Below, piece after piece: positions 1-8,734 of a stretch of 64,000 nucleotides of DNA; within the stretch, counting starts at the first letter, position 1; the number at the start of each line of letters is the position of its first letter. Origin of the DNA: Chloroflexota bacterium (GTDB lineage Bacteria; Chloroflexota; UBA11872; VXOZ01). The DNA is taken from NCBI GenBank assembly GCA_958295775.1, contig CATQHC010000002.1:953830-1017829 (forward strand), in the 5' to 3' direction. Below the pieces are notes generated by a model that saw nothing but the letters and a program-made list of their open reading frames with translations, was not told the DNA's origin and did not search any database. The position numbers and the translations under genes are program-made.

Positions 1-611
1 CGTTGGAAGCGCTGCGCGATGAATGGACCGAATGTCTGCGGCTTTGACATGGGGAGACCGTAGCGCTCGATCGCCGCATTTTCATCGCCTGCGCCCATGA
101 AGCGCTTCTTGATGGCGTCGTTGGTAAGCCAACTGAGACGCGTCGCCTTGGCCTTTTGAAAGTCTCCGTTGGAACCATCGTCGGCAATGGATACCGGTAT
201 GCCCCGCGCGAGCAGAAGCTCGTTCAGACCGGCCCGCTCAAGTATCTCGAAAGTATTGCCCAGAGTGACCTGGTCTAGCACAGGGTGGTATTGGAGAAGC
301 GCACCCTGAGTTACCTGATAAATGAATCCATCGAGTTCATAGAAGCGAGAGGCCGGATAGCCGAGGGCGCTCACGCCGCCAAGTTGATGGAACTTAGTGT
401 AGAAGGCCATGCCGTTGGGCTCATCTCGAATCGAGAAGCCCCGGTTGCCACGGCCGCCAAATCCGTTGGCTTGCTTAAAGAAGTGACCGCCACTGACTGG
501 CTCATCAAGAGAATCAGCAGCGTTGAGAGAAATGGTGGGAAAGAGCAGACTGAAGGCAAAGCCTAAGAAAAAACGAACAGCCAGTCTGCCAAGACTAAGA
601 CGCACGGGCAT
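1..611 (-). CDS. Secreted protein with LGYPASRF-type repeat (partial, C-terminus off the window)
   Basis: The frame is open from an ATG at 611 down to the left window edge, giving 203 codons without a stop. The N-terminus (MPVRLSLGRLAVRFFLGFAF onward, then SLNAADS) is a typical Sec signal peptide: a basic start, a hydrophobic core and a small-residue cleavage site near residue 32. The mature part holds FKQANGFGGRGNRGFSI, a DEPNGMAFYTKFHQLGG stretch, LGYPASRFYELDGFIYQ and a TQGALLQYHP segment. This wording is common in exported Chloroflexota proteins of unknown function (family knowledge). No catalytic motif is visible. The role is probably extracytoplasmic, perhaps binding. Upstream there is no strong Shine-Dalgarno. 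A 12-bp palindrome lies about 40 bp before the start. Confidence 0.72.
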   Translation of the reverse strand, partial: MPVRLSLGRLAVRFFLGFAFSLLFPTISLNAADSLDEPVSGGHFFKQANGFGGRGNRGFSIRDEPNGMAFYTKFHQLGGVSALGYPASRFYELDGFIYQVTQGALLQYHPVLDQVTLGNTFEILERAGLNELLLARGIPVSIADDGSNGDFQKAKATRLSWLTNDAIKKRFMGAGDENAAIERYGLPMSKPQTFGPFIAQRFQ

Positions 612-1022
612 TAACGAATTTCCCGCTGGGTTGGATGTAGCAAACTGTCAGAATTAATTCTACACTATTGCGCCACGAGTGCAAACCCTACGGGTTGCAA
701 AGGACGCTGGGTAGCTGGAGAATGCAAAGCTGGACTGCCGATAGGGGGTCAAGTTTTCTCGCGGCCCTCTAGCTGTAGCGTAAGGTCTGACGACGCTTAC
801 TATTGAGAGTGCCGCGGATAGGCTTGCCGAGCCCGAGAATCTTCATGGCGCGGTCTTGAATTGGGACAACAAGACTACAGCCATCAGACTTCCCGCAAGC
901 AAGCCACTCACATTCGCGGCGCCGGTGCGGTCGGCCGCACAAGAGGTTTTCCGCCGGAAGTAGGTGCTCTTTTGCATACCCAGAGGTGCTCGCAGCGCCG
1001 TCTCAGCTCCATCGGTGGTCCG
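612..1022. other. Intergenic region without a recognised gene
   Basis: The region lies between the start of the secreted protein and the stop of the amidohydrolase, both on the minus strand. The part near 612-700 is AT-richer and probably carries the promoter of the leftward secreted-protein gene. It includes a perfect 12-bp palindrome, AGAATTAATTCT, at 650-661. Between 700 and 1022 all six frames were read and no family was recognised. A plus-strand open frame begins at 861, but it runs antisense through the amidohydrolase and looks like a shadow. Confidence 0.5.
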
Positions 1023-1856
1023 CTAGGTAAACTGCCAGAGTTGCAACGCGGTCTTACCGAGCACCCACTCAAGGTCTTCAGCATTGAAGAAGGACATCTC
1101 GTCGCGCACGGCGGTGAGGCGCGGCAAGTAGTCGGCCTTGTCGAGCAGCATCGGCCAGTCCGTGCCCCACATCAGACGCTGGGGACCCCATGCTTCCTTT
1201 GCCATGCGGAAGAACGGGTGCGTATCGGCGTAGGGATAGGATTCGCCGCTGTAGTGGAGCATGCCCGAAACTTTGGCAAATGTGCGGGGATGGTCGGCAA
1301 GCCTGAGGAGGCCACTAAAATTTGGGTACGGCGGTTCCTCGGCAACGTCGATGCGACCCATGTGATCGACTACCACGTCCACCTGCGGATAGCGCTGCAC
1401 CATCTCTGCGAGCATGGGCGCGTGCTCCAAGTCCATGAGAACGCAGATGGGGATGCCCAAGTCGGCAGCTTTCCGCCAAATGCGGTCGGTCTGGGGCGTC
1501 GTGAACCATTCCGCGCTGTCGGCACGGACCGCGTGCAGCCGCACCCCGTGAAACTTGCGCTCTTGAACCCAGAATTCGAGGTGTTCCGGCGCCTTTTCGT
1601 CGAGGGGATCGACGAGACACACACCGGCAAGCCGGTCTGGGTAGCGGGCAATGCTATCTGCGAGATAGCGGTTGTCCCAGCCGTAGGTGCTTGGTTGCAC
1701 CATGACCACATGGTCGACGCCGGCTCTTCTCGTTACCTCAAGCAGCATCTCGGCAGTGGCGTCATTCGTCGGCGCCGGCACGTCCGGCAGCGTGGGCGCG
1801 AAGGGAAATGCGTCGTCTTGTGTCCAGATGTGGACGTGGGATTCGACAATAGGCAT
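1023..1856 (-). CDS. Amidohydrolase-2 family hydrolase (sugar lactonase-like)
   Basis: The 277-residue protein matches the amidohydrolase-2 TIM-barrel family, which includes L-fuconolactonase-type lactonases. It starts MPIVESHVHIW, the N-terminal HxH metal motif of the first strand. VVVDHMGRI near residue 163 supplies a further likely ligand histidine, and LMWGTDWPM near residue 230 is the C-terminal Asp motif. Length is typical. It lies 18 bp downstream of an oxidoreductase on the same strand. Family knowledge suggests a dehydrogenase/lactonase pair in oxidative sugar or polyol breakdown; the substrate cannot be read from sequence. An antisense open frame covers this gene but shows no protein-like features. 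Confidence 0.85.
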   Translation of the reverse strand: MPIVESHVHIWTQDDAFPFAPTLPDVPAPTNDATAEMLLEVTRRAGVDHVVMVQPSTYGWDNRYLADSIARYPDRLAGVCLVDPLDEKAPEHLEFWVQERKFHGVRLHAVRADSAEWFTTPQTDRIWRKAADLGIPICVLMDLEHAPMLAEMVQRYPQVDVVVDHMGRIDVAEEPPYPNFSGLLRLADHPRTFAKVSGMLHYSGESYPYADTHPFFRMAKEAWGPQRLMWGTDWPMLLDKADYLPRLTAVRDEMSFFNAEDLEWVLGKTALQLWQFT

Positions 1857-1874
1857 GGCAGCGTTGTGCCGGTC

Positions 1875-2909
1875 CTAGACCTGGCCGATCAGAGGCAATG
1901 ACACCGGACGTCCTTCAGCGGCGGAGATGTCAGCCGCAATGCAGGCTTCATGCGTATTGATCGAATCGAAGATATCGGCGTAAGAATCCTCGTCGTTCAG
2001 AATGCAATCCACGATGTGATCGATCTCGCCTTGGAACGGATGATGGGCTACGTCACCGGAGTCGGGCATGACTGTGGGAATGTCCATGAATCCGGTAATG
2101 CCGGGAAATGATGCGGGATAGATGCGGTTATTGCGCGCCGACCCCGCGTCGCCTTGCAGCGACATGTGGAATACGTAGGGCATGCGGGCTTCCATGGTGG
2201 CCGTCACACGGCCAACCACGCCCTCTTCCATTTGCAGGACAGCCGCAGTCGTAAGCGGAAAATCGAAGCCTTTTTCTTCCAAGCGCACCGGTGTCGCGTA
2301 GGCTGACACCGACTCTACGTCTTTGCCGGTCAACCAGCGGATGCAGTCCATGGCATGGCTGCCGCCGGAGAGCATGGCGCTGCCAACGTTCTTCTGGTAA
2401 CGGCCCCAGTGTCCTGGGGGACGGATGTACCCCACTTCATGCATGTAGTCGGCTTCAGCATAGACGATGCGGCCAAAGTCACCGGCCTCCCGCCGGTAGT
2501 GCAATGTCTCGACCAAGGGGTTCCAGCGGAGGACGAAACTCACGACGCTCTTCACGCCTGCTTTCTTGACCGCACTGACCAAACGCTCTAGCTGCTCCAC
2601 AGTAATGGCGATTGGTTTCTCGATAACGAGGTGCTTATTTGCTTCCGCTGCCAGCGCGCCTTGCTCAGCATGGGCAAAGTTGGGTGTGCAAATGGAGACA
2701 ATGTCAACGTTTGGATCGGCAAGCATCGCTTCGTAGTCGGTGTACGGCTTGGCGTCCAATTCAAACTCGTCGATCGCCCCCTGCGCCCGCTCCATTTCGC
2801 GACTACAGACTGCGACCATGCGCGTATGCGGGTTGTTGTTGAACGCCCGTATGTGCTCGCTTGCAACCCAACCGGGCCCAATCAGGCCGACACCCATTAC
2901 GTCTGCCAT
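1875..2909 (-). CDS. Gfo/Idh/MocA family oxidoreductase
   Basis: This is an NAD(P)-dependent sugar or polyol dehydrogenase-type protein of 344 residues. The N-terminal Rossmann motif is VGLIGPGWVASEH, and the catalytic EKP motif appears as VIEKPIAITVEQLE near residue 95. The C-terminal half, with SGGSHAMDCIRWL, fits the family dimerisation/substrate domain. Two ATGs compete. The Shine-Dalgarno AGGAGG sits only one base before the ATG at 2915 but seven bases before the ATG at 2909, so the latter is chosen. The amidohydrolase follows after a short gap, so the two are likely co-transcribed. The substrate is unknown; a sugar-to-lactone oxidation would suit the neighbour. Confidence 0.88.
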   Translation of the reverse strand: MADVMGVGLIGPGWVASEHIRAFNNNPHTRMVAVCSREMERAQGAIDEFELDAKPYTDYEAMLADPNVDIVSICTPNFAHAEQGALAAEANKHLVIEKPIAITVEQLERLVSAVKKAGVKSVVSFVLRWNPLVETLHYRREAGDFGRIVYAEADYMHEVGYIRPPGHWGRYQKNVGSAMLSGGSHAMDCIRWLTGKDVESVSAYATPVRLEEKGFDFPLTTAAVLQMEEGVVGRVTATMEARMPYVFHMSLQGDAGSARNNRIYPASFPGITGFMDIPTVMPDSGDVAHHPFQGEIDHIVDCILNDEDSYADIFDSINTHEACIAADISAAEGRPVSLPLIGQV

Positions 2910-3155
2910 GCTCATTCCTCCTCAGTTCATGACTGCGCCCTGCGCGGCGCTCGGTCCGCAACCAAAGGGCTGCTCGTCCAAGAATCTTCTACTTGCTTAC
3001 ACTAGGTTCAGGCTGCCGCAGAATCGGCGGGAGTCGTAAAGATTGCCTGTAATTCCGCCGTAACGCAAAGACAATTGTACGGCAGGATTTTGCCGTCGGT
3101 TCTGCTTGGCGCTAGCGTACGCTACTGTACCACGGATTGCAAATGGCGCAGGGGG

Positions 3156-4253
3156 TTAGGAATCTCGCTCCAATACGAAGTCTGCGAACAAATGGAGGAC
3201 CTGGCGGTAGGACCCATTTGACACGTGTGCGAGGTGCCTGTGCGCTTCTTCAATGTATGCTTTTGCGAGCGAACCAGCGTACGTCAAGCCGCCTAAGTCC
3301 ACCAATAGTTTCGTTGTGTATGCAACTTGCTCAGCGGTGGCGGTGCGGTTTCCCAACGTGCTGAGGATGTGTTCGCGCTGGACGGCGGTGGCGTTGCGCA
3401 AGGCTGCCCACACAATGAGAGTTCGCTTGCCCTCGCGAATGTCCGATCCGACCGGCTTGCCCGTTGTCGCCGAGTCACCGACAATGCCGAGAATGTCATC
3501 TTGGAGCTGAAAGGCTACGCCGTAGTTGCGGGCATAGGTCGTGAGCGCCGCAACTAGAGGGTCCTCAGGTTGCCACGCGTTAAGGCCGATACAAGCACCG
3601 GCGGTGGCGGCGAACCCGTATAGGACACCGGTCTTCTTTCGCATCATATCCAGAATGTCGCACTCCGAGACCGCTGCCAGGTCCTGCAGACTAAACTGTA
3701 CGTCAAGCGCTTCGCCATCCACGAGATGGGTCTCCACGGAGCCGAAGAGTTCCGCAACCAACCGGAGCACGAGGGTGGCGTCAACACCTTGCCTGGTGGC
3801 AGTTTCCGTGAGCAGCGTCGCAGACCAGCCCTGCTGAATGTCCCCAGCCAGCAGCGCTTGCGTGAGACCGTAGTGACCGGCGGCAGCGGCGGTGAGACCC
3901 AACTCCCGCTGTGCCCGCTCCCCAAATGCTGCGTGAACCGTCGGCCGGCCACGGCGCAAGTTGTCCTGATCAATGAGGTCGTCGTGCACTAATGTCCATA
4001 CGTGGAAGAGTTCGACTGCGGCCGCAGCGGGAATAGCCCGTGTTTCGTCGCCGCCCGCTGCGCCGCAAGAGAGTAGGAGAATGCTTGATCGCAAGCCTTT
4101 GCCCGGCTGCTGGACGTAGCTGGCAATCGCCTCGCCGAGGTGAAGCGAGCTCAAGGAGATGCGGGCAACCGCTTCCTGCAAGTAGTCGTACACGCGTTTG
4201 CGGCGCGGAGCAAGGGCTGCCAGCAACTCAGCGTGCGCTTTCTCAGGACTCAC
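3156..4253 (-). CDS. Polyprenyl (geranylgeranyl-type) diphosphate synthase
   Basis: A trans-isoprenyl diphosphate synthase that condenses isopentenyl diphosphate with an allylic diphosphate. The first aspartate-rich motif is HDDLIDQDNLRRGRPT (Asp 91, 92 and 95). The second is FQLQDDILGIVGD near residues 248-260, followed by GKPVGSDIREGKRT. The third Asp of the second motif is Gly, as in several actinobacterial-type enzymes. At 365 residues it is slightly longer than short-chain enzymes. Its ATG overlaps the galU stop codon (ATGA, 4250-4253), so translation is probably coupled. Product chain length cannot be assigned with certainty. Confidence 0.9.
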   Translation of the reverse strand: MSPEKAHAELLAALAPRRKRVYDYLQEAVARISLSSLHLGEAIASYVQQPGKGLRSSILLLSCGAAGGDETRAIPAAAAVELFHVWTLVHDDLIDQDNLRRGRPTVHAAFGERAQRELGLTAAAAGHYGLTQALLAGDIQQGWSATLLTETATRQGVDATLVLRLVAELFGSVETHLVDGEALDVQFSLQDLAAVSECDILDMMRKKTGVLYGFAATAGACIGLNAWQPEDPLVAALTTYARNYGVAFQLQDDILGIVGDSATTGKPVGSDIREGKRTLIVWAALRNATAVQREHILSTLGNRTATAEQVAYTTKLLVDLGGLTYAGSLAKAYIEEAHRHLAHVSNGSYRQVLHLFADFVLERDS

Positions 4254-5134
4254 GGGGTCGGGTCCATGTTGTCTAGATCCAAGCCGCGCAAGTAGGCTGC
4301 AAGGCCGGGCCGCAGATCAGGACGCTTGAGCGCAAGATCGATCGAGGCGCTCAGGTAGCCCACCTTGTCGCCCATATCGTAGCGCCGGCCGGTGAATTCG
4401 CAGGAGTAGACTGGGCCTTCTTGCGCGAGGGTATTTATCGCATCCGTTACCTGGATTTCGCCGCCGGCGCCCGCCGGTGTGCGGTCGATGTAGTCGAAGA
4501 TCGCCGGTGTGAAAACATAGCGGCCGACGATGGCGAGATTCGACGGCGCCTCGCAAACCGGAGGTTTTTCAATAAGGCTCTGCAGCCGTTGTATTCCCGC
4601 GGCTACTGGTGTGCCTTCCACTATGCCGTAGCGGTCGACGTGGTCGTGGGGCACGGACATAACGGCCACGACCTCACCTCCATGCGCTTCGTGTACATCC
4701 ATGAGTTGACGGATAGCGGGCGGCTCCCCGTCAATGACGTCATCCGGGAGAAAAACCGCAAACGGCTCATTGCCGACCACACTGCGCGCAGTGCGTATGG
4801 CGTCGCCGGTGCCGAGCGGCGCATGCTGGCGCACGCCAATAACCGTTGCCAATTCCTTGAGCGCTTGCAGTTCCGCGAGTTCCTTTTGCTTGCCTCGTGC
4901 GGCGAGACTCTCTTCAAGACGGTACGCGGTGTCGAAGTAGTCCTCAACGGCCTGGTTGCCGGCGGCCGTGACGAGAATAACCTGCTCGATGCCGGCCGCA
5001 ACCGCCTCCTCTACTACGTACTGGATGGCCGGCTTGTCGGCAAGCGGTAGCATTACCTTGGGGATGGACTTGGCCGCGGGCAGCGTCCGGGTGCCCAGTC
5101 CGGCAACCAAGAAGACGCCTTTGCGTACTTTCAT
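4250..5134 (-). CDS. galU: UTP-glucose-1-phosphate uridylyltransferase
   Basis: GalU makes UDP-glucose from UTP and glucose-1-phosphate, the precursor for surface polysaccharides and glycolipids. The nucleotide-binding signature is FLVAGLGTRTLPAAKSIPK at residues 8-26, with the lysine of the SIPKVMLPL motif conserved. AIQYVVEEAVAAGIEQVI, FAVFLPDDVI and GGEIQVTDAINTL follow in family order. The 294-residue length is normal. It is the first gene of a two-gene unit with the isoprenyl synthase, and a good promoter lies about 180 bp upstream. Proximity to the polysaccharide cluster starting near 6.1 kb suits a sugar-nucleotide supply role. Confidence 0.92.
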   Translation of the reverse strand: MKVRKGVFLVAGLGTRTLPAAKSIPKVMLPLADKPAIQYVVEEAVAAGIEQVILVTAAGNQAVEDYFDTAYRLEESLAARGKQKELAELQALKELATVIGVRQHAPLGTGDAIRTARSVVGNEPFAVFLPDDVIDGEPPAIRQLMDVHEAHGGEVVAVMSVPHDHVDRYGIVEGTPVAAGIQRLQSLIEKPPVCEAPSNLAIVGRYVFTPAIFDYIDRTPAGAGGEIQVTDAINTLAQEGPVYSCEFTGRRYDMGDKVGYLSASIDLALKRPDLRPGLAAYLRGLDLDNMDPTP

Positions 5135-5317
5135 ACGGCTAACCTAGCGCAGAATCTAGTAAATGCAAGGGTGATCGCAACCAATGAGTGACATCCAGCG
5201 CGTCAAGGGAAGAGGAATTGGCGCGCGGCAACTGCAAATCGCTCTTTGGCAGGTCGGCAGCAACGCTTGGCCCGGAGCGCACGACGCAGGGGCATTGGAC
5301 GACCCATTTTCACAGCG

Positions 5318-5347
5318 ATTATACTTGCCTTATGCGGCGTGTGACAA
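5318..5347 (-). promoter_or_regulatory. Putative sigma-70-type promoter for galU
   Basis: Read on the minus strand, a TTGTCA -35 element (5342-5347) is followed by an 18-bp spacer and a perfect TATAAT -10 element (5318-5323). It points to galU, leaving a leader of roughly 180 nt. The rest of the 5135-5527 gap shows no gene in either direction. It also contains a GACCC-GA-GGGTC palindrome just before thpR. Confidence 0.5.
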
Positions 5348-5527
5348 GAGCTAACTGTGGCAGCGAACGCGCGCCAAGCATGCGTTCGCGATCTTGATGC
5401 GGTCCGAGGATATGCAAGAGACTTGGAATTTGCAGAGCGCGTGGTTGGCCTGCGCCTTGGCAAGTGACCATAGATTCTTTGCTCTACCTGGAATGACCCG
5501 AGGGTCAAGTGCGACCCATAGACATGA

Positions 5528-6118
5528 GTGAGCGCGGTGCAGACTGAACGCCTCTTCCTCGCCGTCGGCCTGTCTAGCAGTGCTCGGAAGCGCTTGGCAG
5601 AGAGATTGCTTGCGGCATCGGAGCGTCAAGGGAAAGTGCGATGGGTGCCTTTGGAGAACGTGCACATCACCCTCAAGTTTTTTGGTGACGTGTCGGCAGA
5701 ACAGAAGGCGGCTATCGTCAACACAATGGAACGCGTGATAGCCAACGCACAGCCATTTGCGGTCTCGATTTCCGGTGTAAGAATTGTGCGCGGCCGCAGG
5801 CGGCCGCAGATGGTTTGGGCTACAGTGGATGACTGTGATAATCAAATGCGCCGGCTGCATGGCAGAATGGAACGCCTGCTGGAACAGAGTTGTTTTACGC
5901 GCGAAAGACGGCCGTTTTCTCCGCATCTCACGCTGGCGCGAGTGCGAGACGGCATAGCCCTGTGGGAACAGAACGCGCTTGAGGAATGGGCCGAGGCGCA
6001 GCGCGGATTCAAAGCCATCTCGCTGCCAGTGGAGGAAATCGTTCTGATGAAAAGTGAGTTGAGGCCGCACGGGGCGGAATACACTGTATGCGAGCGCTTT
6101 GAATTGCAGCAACGATGA
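5528..6118 (+). CDS. thpR: RNA 2',3'-cyclic phosphodiesterase (2H family)
   Basis: A 2H phosphoesterase of the LigT/ThpR type, 196 residues. Both HxT motifs are present: HITLKFFGD near residues 46-54 and HLTLARVRD near residues 133-141. The start is FLAVGLSSSARKRL, typical of the family (usually RLFxAL). It is expected to hydrolyse 2',3'-cyclic phosphate RNA ends in the cytoplasm. The chosen start is GTG at 5528, because the ATG four bases earlier runs into a stop after seven codons. The stop overlaps the ATG of the ABC permease (ATGA), so it is probably the first gene of the polysaccharide operon, though a functional link is not evident. Confidence 0.87.
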   Translation: MSAVQTERLFLAVGLSSSARKRLAERLLAASERQGKVRWVPLENVHITLKFFGDVSAEQKAAIVNTMERVIANAQPFAVSISGVRIVRGRRRPQMVWATVDDCDNQMRRLHGRMERLLEQSCFTRERRPFSPHLTLARVRDGIALWEQNALEEWAEAQRGFKAISLPVEEIVLMKSELRPHGAEYTVCERFELQQR

Positions 6119-6975
6119 ATGCCATACGGACTTTCATTCTCTTCCCGAATCCGCTGCACGTGTGGGCCATTCTTTGCGAATGGTGGCAGTATCGGGAACT
6201 CCTGGCCAATCTAGTGGTGCGCGATATAAAGGTGCGCTACCGCAATTCAGTACTCGGCTTCGCCTGGTCGCTGCTCAATCCCCTGCTCATGATGCTGGTC
6301 TTTACCCTGGTGTTCACGGTGTTGACGGATCCAGAAGGGATCGAGCCGACCGTGCAGAGCTATCCGATTTATGTCCTGAGCGGACTCTTGGTTTGGAATT
6401 TTACTGCGGACGTAATTACGCGGGCGATGACGAGCATTACGGGAAACCGGGACTTGCTGACGAAAGTCTACTTTCCCCGGGAGATTCTGCCGCTCTCAGT
6501 CGTGCTCGCCAATGTCATCCACTTTGTTCTCGCCCTACCGCTCTTCTTTGTGTTTGCGGTAGTGGTGGACGTCACGTTTACCTACCATGTGTGGTTCCTG
6601 CCCGTGCTTGTACTACTACAAATACTGCTGATGTCGGGCCTGGCGCTTCTTGTGGCTGCCCTGAACGTCTACTTTCGCGATATCGAATCGATCATGAACG
6701 TGGCGTTGATCGCCTGGTTCTTCCTCACACCGATAGTCTACTTGCTTGAACGGATTCCGAATCGGGAAGTTTTCGGCCTCGACATGTGGCGCTGGGTGTA
6801 CTTGCTCAATCCGATGGCTACTCTTATCACCGGCTATCGCTACGCGTTGCTTTACGGCTGGCCGTTGTGGCGGCTGAAGCATCTGCTCGTGACTGGGGCA
6901 ACCGCATTCTTGCTGGTTTGGATCGGGCTGTGGCTCTTCCGCCAGTATGCGAATAGATTTGTGGAAGAGATATAG
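6115..6975 (+). CDS. ABC-2 type polysaccharide export permease (Wzm/TagG-like)
   Basis: An integral membrane protein of 286 residues with about six hydrophobic segments. It opens with the family signature: LLANLVVRDIKVRYRNSVLG followed by FAWSLLNPLLMMLVFTLVF. NVYFRDIESIMNVALIAWFFLTPIVYLLE near residue 180 is also characteristic of O-antigen and teichoic-acid export permeases. It overlaps the upstream gene by 4 bp and is followed with no gap by its ATPase, so the two should form one transporter. The role is moving a lipid-linked polysaccharide across the inner membrane. Confidence 0.92.
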   Translation: MNAIRTFILFPNPLHVWAILCEWWQYRELLANLVVRDIKVRYRNSVLGFAWSLLNPLLMMLVFTLVFTVLTDPEGIEPTVQSYPIYVLSGLLVWNFTADVITRAMTSITGNRDLLTKVYFPREILPLSVVLANVIHFVLALPLFFVFAVVVDVTFTYHVWFLPVLVLLQILLMSGLALLVAALNVYFRDIESIMNVALIAWFFLTPIVYLLERIPNREVFGLDMWRWVYLLNPMATLITGYRYALLYGWPLWRLKHLLVTGATAFLLVWIGLWLFRQYANRFVEEI

Positions 6976-8658
6976 ATGCAGGCAGTCCAATTCCAGGATG
7001 TGTCGAAACGGTTCATTGTGCGCCAGCACCGCACGATCCAAGAAACAGTCATTAGCTGGCTGCGCAGGTCGTCGTCAAGTCAAGAGTTCTGGGCTTTGCG
7101 GGACGTCTCATTTCATCTTGAGGCCGGGCGTACGCTTGGCATCGTCGGCCGCAATGGGTCCGGCAAGAGCACGATTCTGAAACTCTTAAGCCGTGTGCTA
7201 GAGCCTTCGAGCGGCACAGTAACCGCACGGGGGCGGGTCTCGGCATTGCTTGAGCTGGGGGCGGGATTTCATCCCGATCTGACGGGTCGAGAGAACGTCT
7301 TCCTCAACGGCGCCTTTCTCGGACTGCCGCGGGCGCAAATGAGGACTCGCTTCGATGAAATTGTCGCGTTTGCGGAACTGGAGCGTTTCATCGATGAGCC
7401 GGTCAAGCACTATTCGTCGGGCATGTATATGCGGCTGGGCTTTGCGGTCGCTGTACACGTCGATCCCGAGATTCTCGTAATCGACGAGGTCTTGGCCGTG
7501 GGCGACATGCCGTTTCGGCAGAAATGCTTTGCCAAGCTGAGCGAGTTCAAACAGGCAGGTATGACGATAGTCTTCGTTTCCCATGATTTGATGTCTGTCG
7601 GTCGCTTCTGCGATGAAGTGCTATGGATTGATTCGGGGAGCGTGCGCATGCACGGCCCGTCAGACAGTGTGATCAAAGCGTATCTTTCAGAGGCGCGCCA
7701 GCGAGGGGACCTGCAGGTGGCTGTGTCTTCCCGTGCCCTCCCGCCACTAGAGGATACGCGCCAGGAACGCTGGGGCAACGGTGAGGTAGTCATTGATTCC
7801 GTCACTGTAACTGACGAGGCCGGTACACCCGTTGTTGAAGTCGCGTCAGGCGCAAGCGTGCAGATACGGATCGCGTTTACGGCGCTCAACGCCATTGCCG
7901 CGGCGAGCGTAGGAATTGGCGTCCATCGTGCCGACGGCGTATTCGTAGCGGGCAGCCACAGCGCGGCAGATGGGACAACAGTCGCATTGACGAAGGGGGA
8001 GGGTGAGATTGTCTGCACGCTGCCAAATGTGCCGCTGCACACCGGCGACTTTGACGTGAGCGTGGGATTCTGGCCGGCCGGCGACTGGCGGAATCCCTTC
8101 GACATGTGGAAGGGGGTCGCGCGTTTTGTCGTTGCCCCTGAAAATGCAGCTCAGACCGGAATGCTAACGGTTAATCCGACCTGGCAGACTGACGGAGCGG
8201 GCACCCTTGTTCCATCCAACGAGTCTGTGCCGGCGGCGGTACCGTGGCAGCCTGTACCGGACCACGTTGTGATGGGTCATCAGGAAGATGAATTCCTAGG
8301 AGAGGGCTGGTACCCGGTTGAGAATTGGCCCCCGCATGTGCGCTGGATGACACGGCGGGCCGGCCTCTACCTGCGTAAGGGAGGCGCCGCTCAGCTCCTT
8401 GGGATTGCGATGTGCCGACCTCATCATAGCGGCGAGCCCATTACCGGCCGCATTCTCATCGAGGGTGGGCGCATCGGCGACTTTTCGATCGCAACACCGG
8501 ACTTCGAGCGGTATTTGTTTCCACTTCAGTCGTCTGGAAATGGACAGATTTTGCAGATCGAGATTGTTGTCGACAGAGTGATGGGCTCTCCGAAAGCAGA
8601 AGAAACGCGCGACAATCGTGAACTCGGTGTCGCTGTTCGTGAGATTTGGCTGGAGTGA
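6976..8658 (+). CDS. ABC polysaccharide export ATPase (Wzt-like) with two C-terminal domains
   Basis: The ATPase half (about residues 1-240) has Walker A GRNGSGKST, signature YSSGMYMRLGFAVAVH and Walker B EILVIDEVLAVGD. Residues ~265-385 (from WGNGEVVIDSVTV) fit the Wzt C-terminal beta-sandwich, which in known systems binds the exported glycan. A further C-terminal domain, residues ~435-560, begins near FLGEGWYPVENWPP and ends in DNRELGVAVREIWLE. Related copies occur in the next three proteins. At 560 residues it is much longer than simple Wzt proteins. It begins immediately after the permease stop, so the two are certainly one operon. The extra domain may recognise the same glycan (inference). 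Confidence 0.92.
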   Translation: MQAVQFQDVSKRFIVRQHRTIQETVISWLRRSSSSQEFWALRDVSFHLEAGRTLGIVGRNGSGKSTILKLLSRVLEPSSGTVTARGRVSALLELGAGFHPDLTGRENVFLNGAFLGLPRAQMRTRFDEIVAFAELERFIDEPVKHYSSGMYMRLGFAVAVHVDPEILVIDEVLAVGDMPFRQKCFAKLSEFKQAGMTIVFVSHDLMSVGRFCDEVLWIDSGSVRMHGPSDSVIKAYLSEARQRGDLQVAVSSRALPPLEDTRQERWGNGEVVIDSVTVTDEAGTPVVEVASGASVQIRIAFTALNAIAAASVGIGVHRADGVFVAGSHSAADGTTVALTKGEGEIVCTLPNVPLHTGDFDVSVGFWPAGDWRNPFDMWKGVARFVVAPENAAQTGMLTVNPTWQTDGAGTLVPSNESVPAAVPWQPVPDHVVMGHQEDEFLGEGWYPVENWPPHVRWMTRRAGLYLRKGGAAQLLGIAMCRPHHSGEPITGRILIEGGRIGDFSIATPDFERYLFPLQSSGNGQILQIEIVVDRVMGSPKAEETRDNRELGVAVREIWLE

Positions 8659-8734
8659 CGGCATGTCAGTCGACTCAAAGCTCAGGAAGTGTGCTGGAGT
8701 TCAATGCGCAGTGCCGGCGAAGTTGGCGGGGTGA

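Noticed and set aside
285-566. A 93-codon plus-strand frame at the left edge
   Set aside because: The opposite strand carries an open frame with signal peptide and LGYPASRF wording over the same region, which is far more convincing.
861-1901. A 346-codon plus-strand open frame
   Set aside because: It is antisense to a clear amidohydrolase with conserved metal motifs; the translation shows no family features and is rich in Arg, His and Gly from codon shadowing.
4421-5050. A 209-codon frame antisense to galU
   Set aside because: GalU is unmistakable; the antisense translation has no recognisable domain.
5351-6112. A 253-codon minus-strand frame
   Set aside because: It is antisense to thpR, which has both HxT motifs, and does not resemble a protein.
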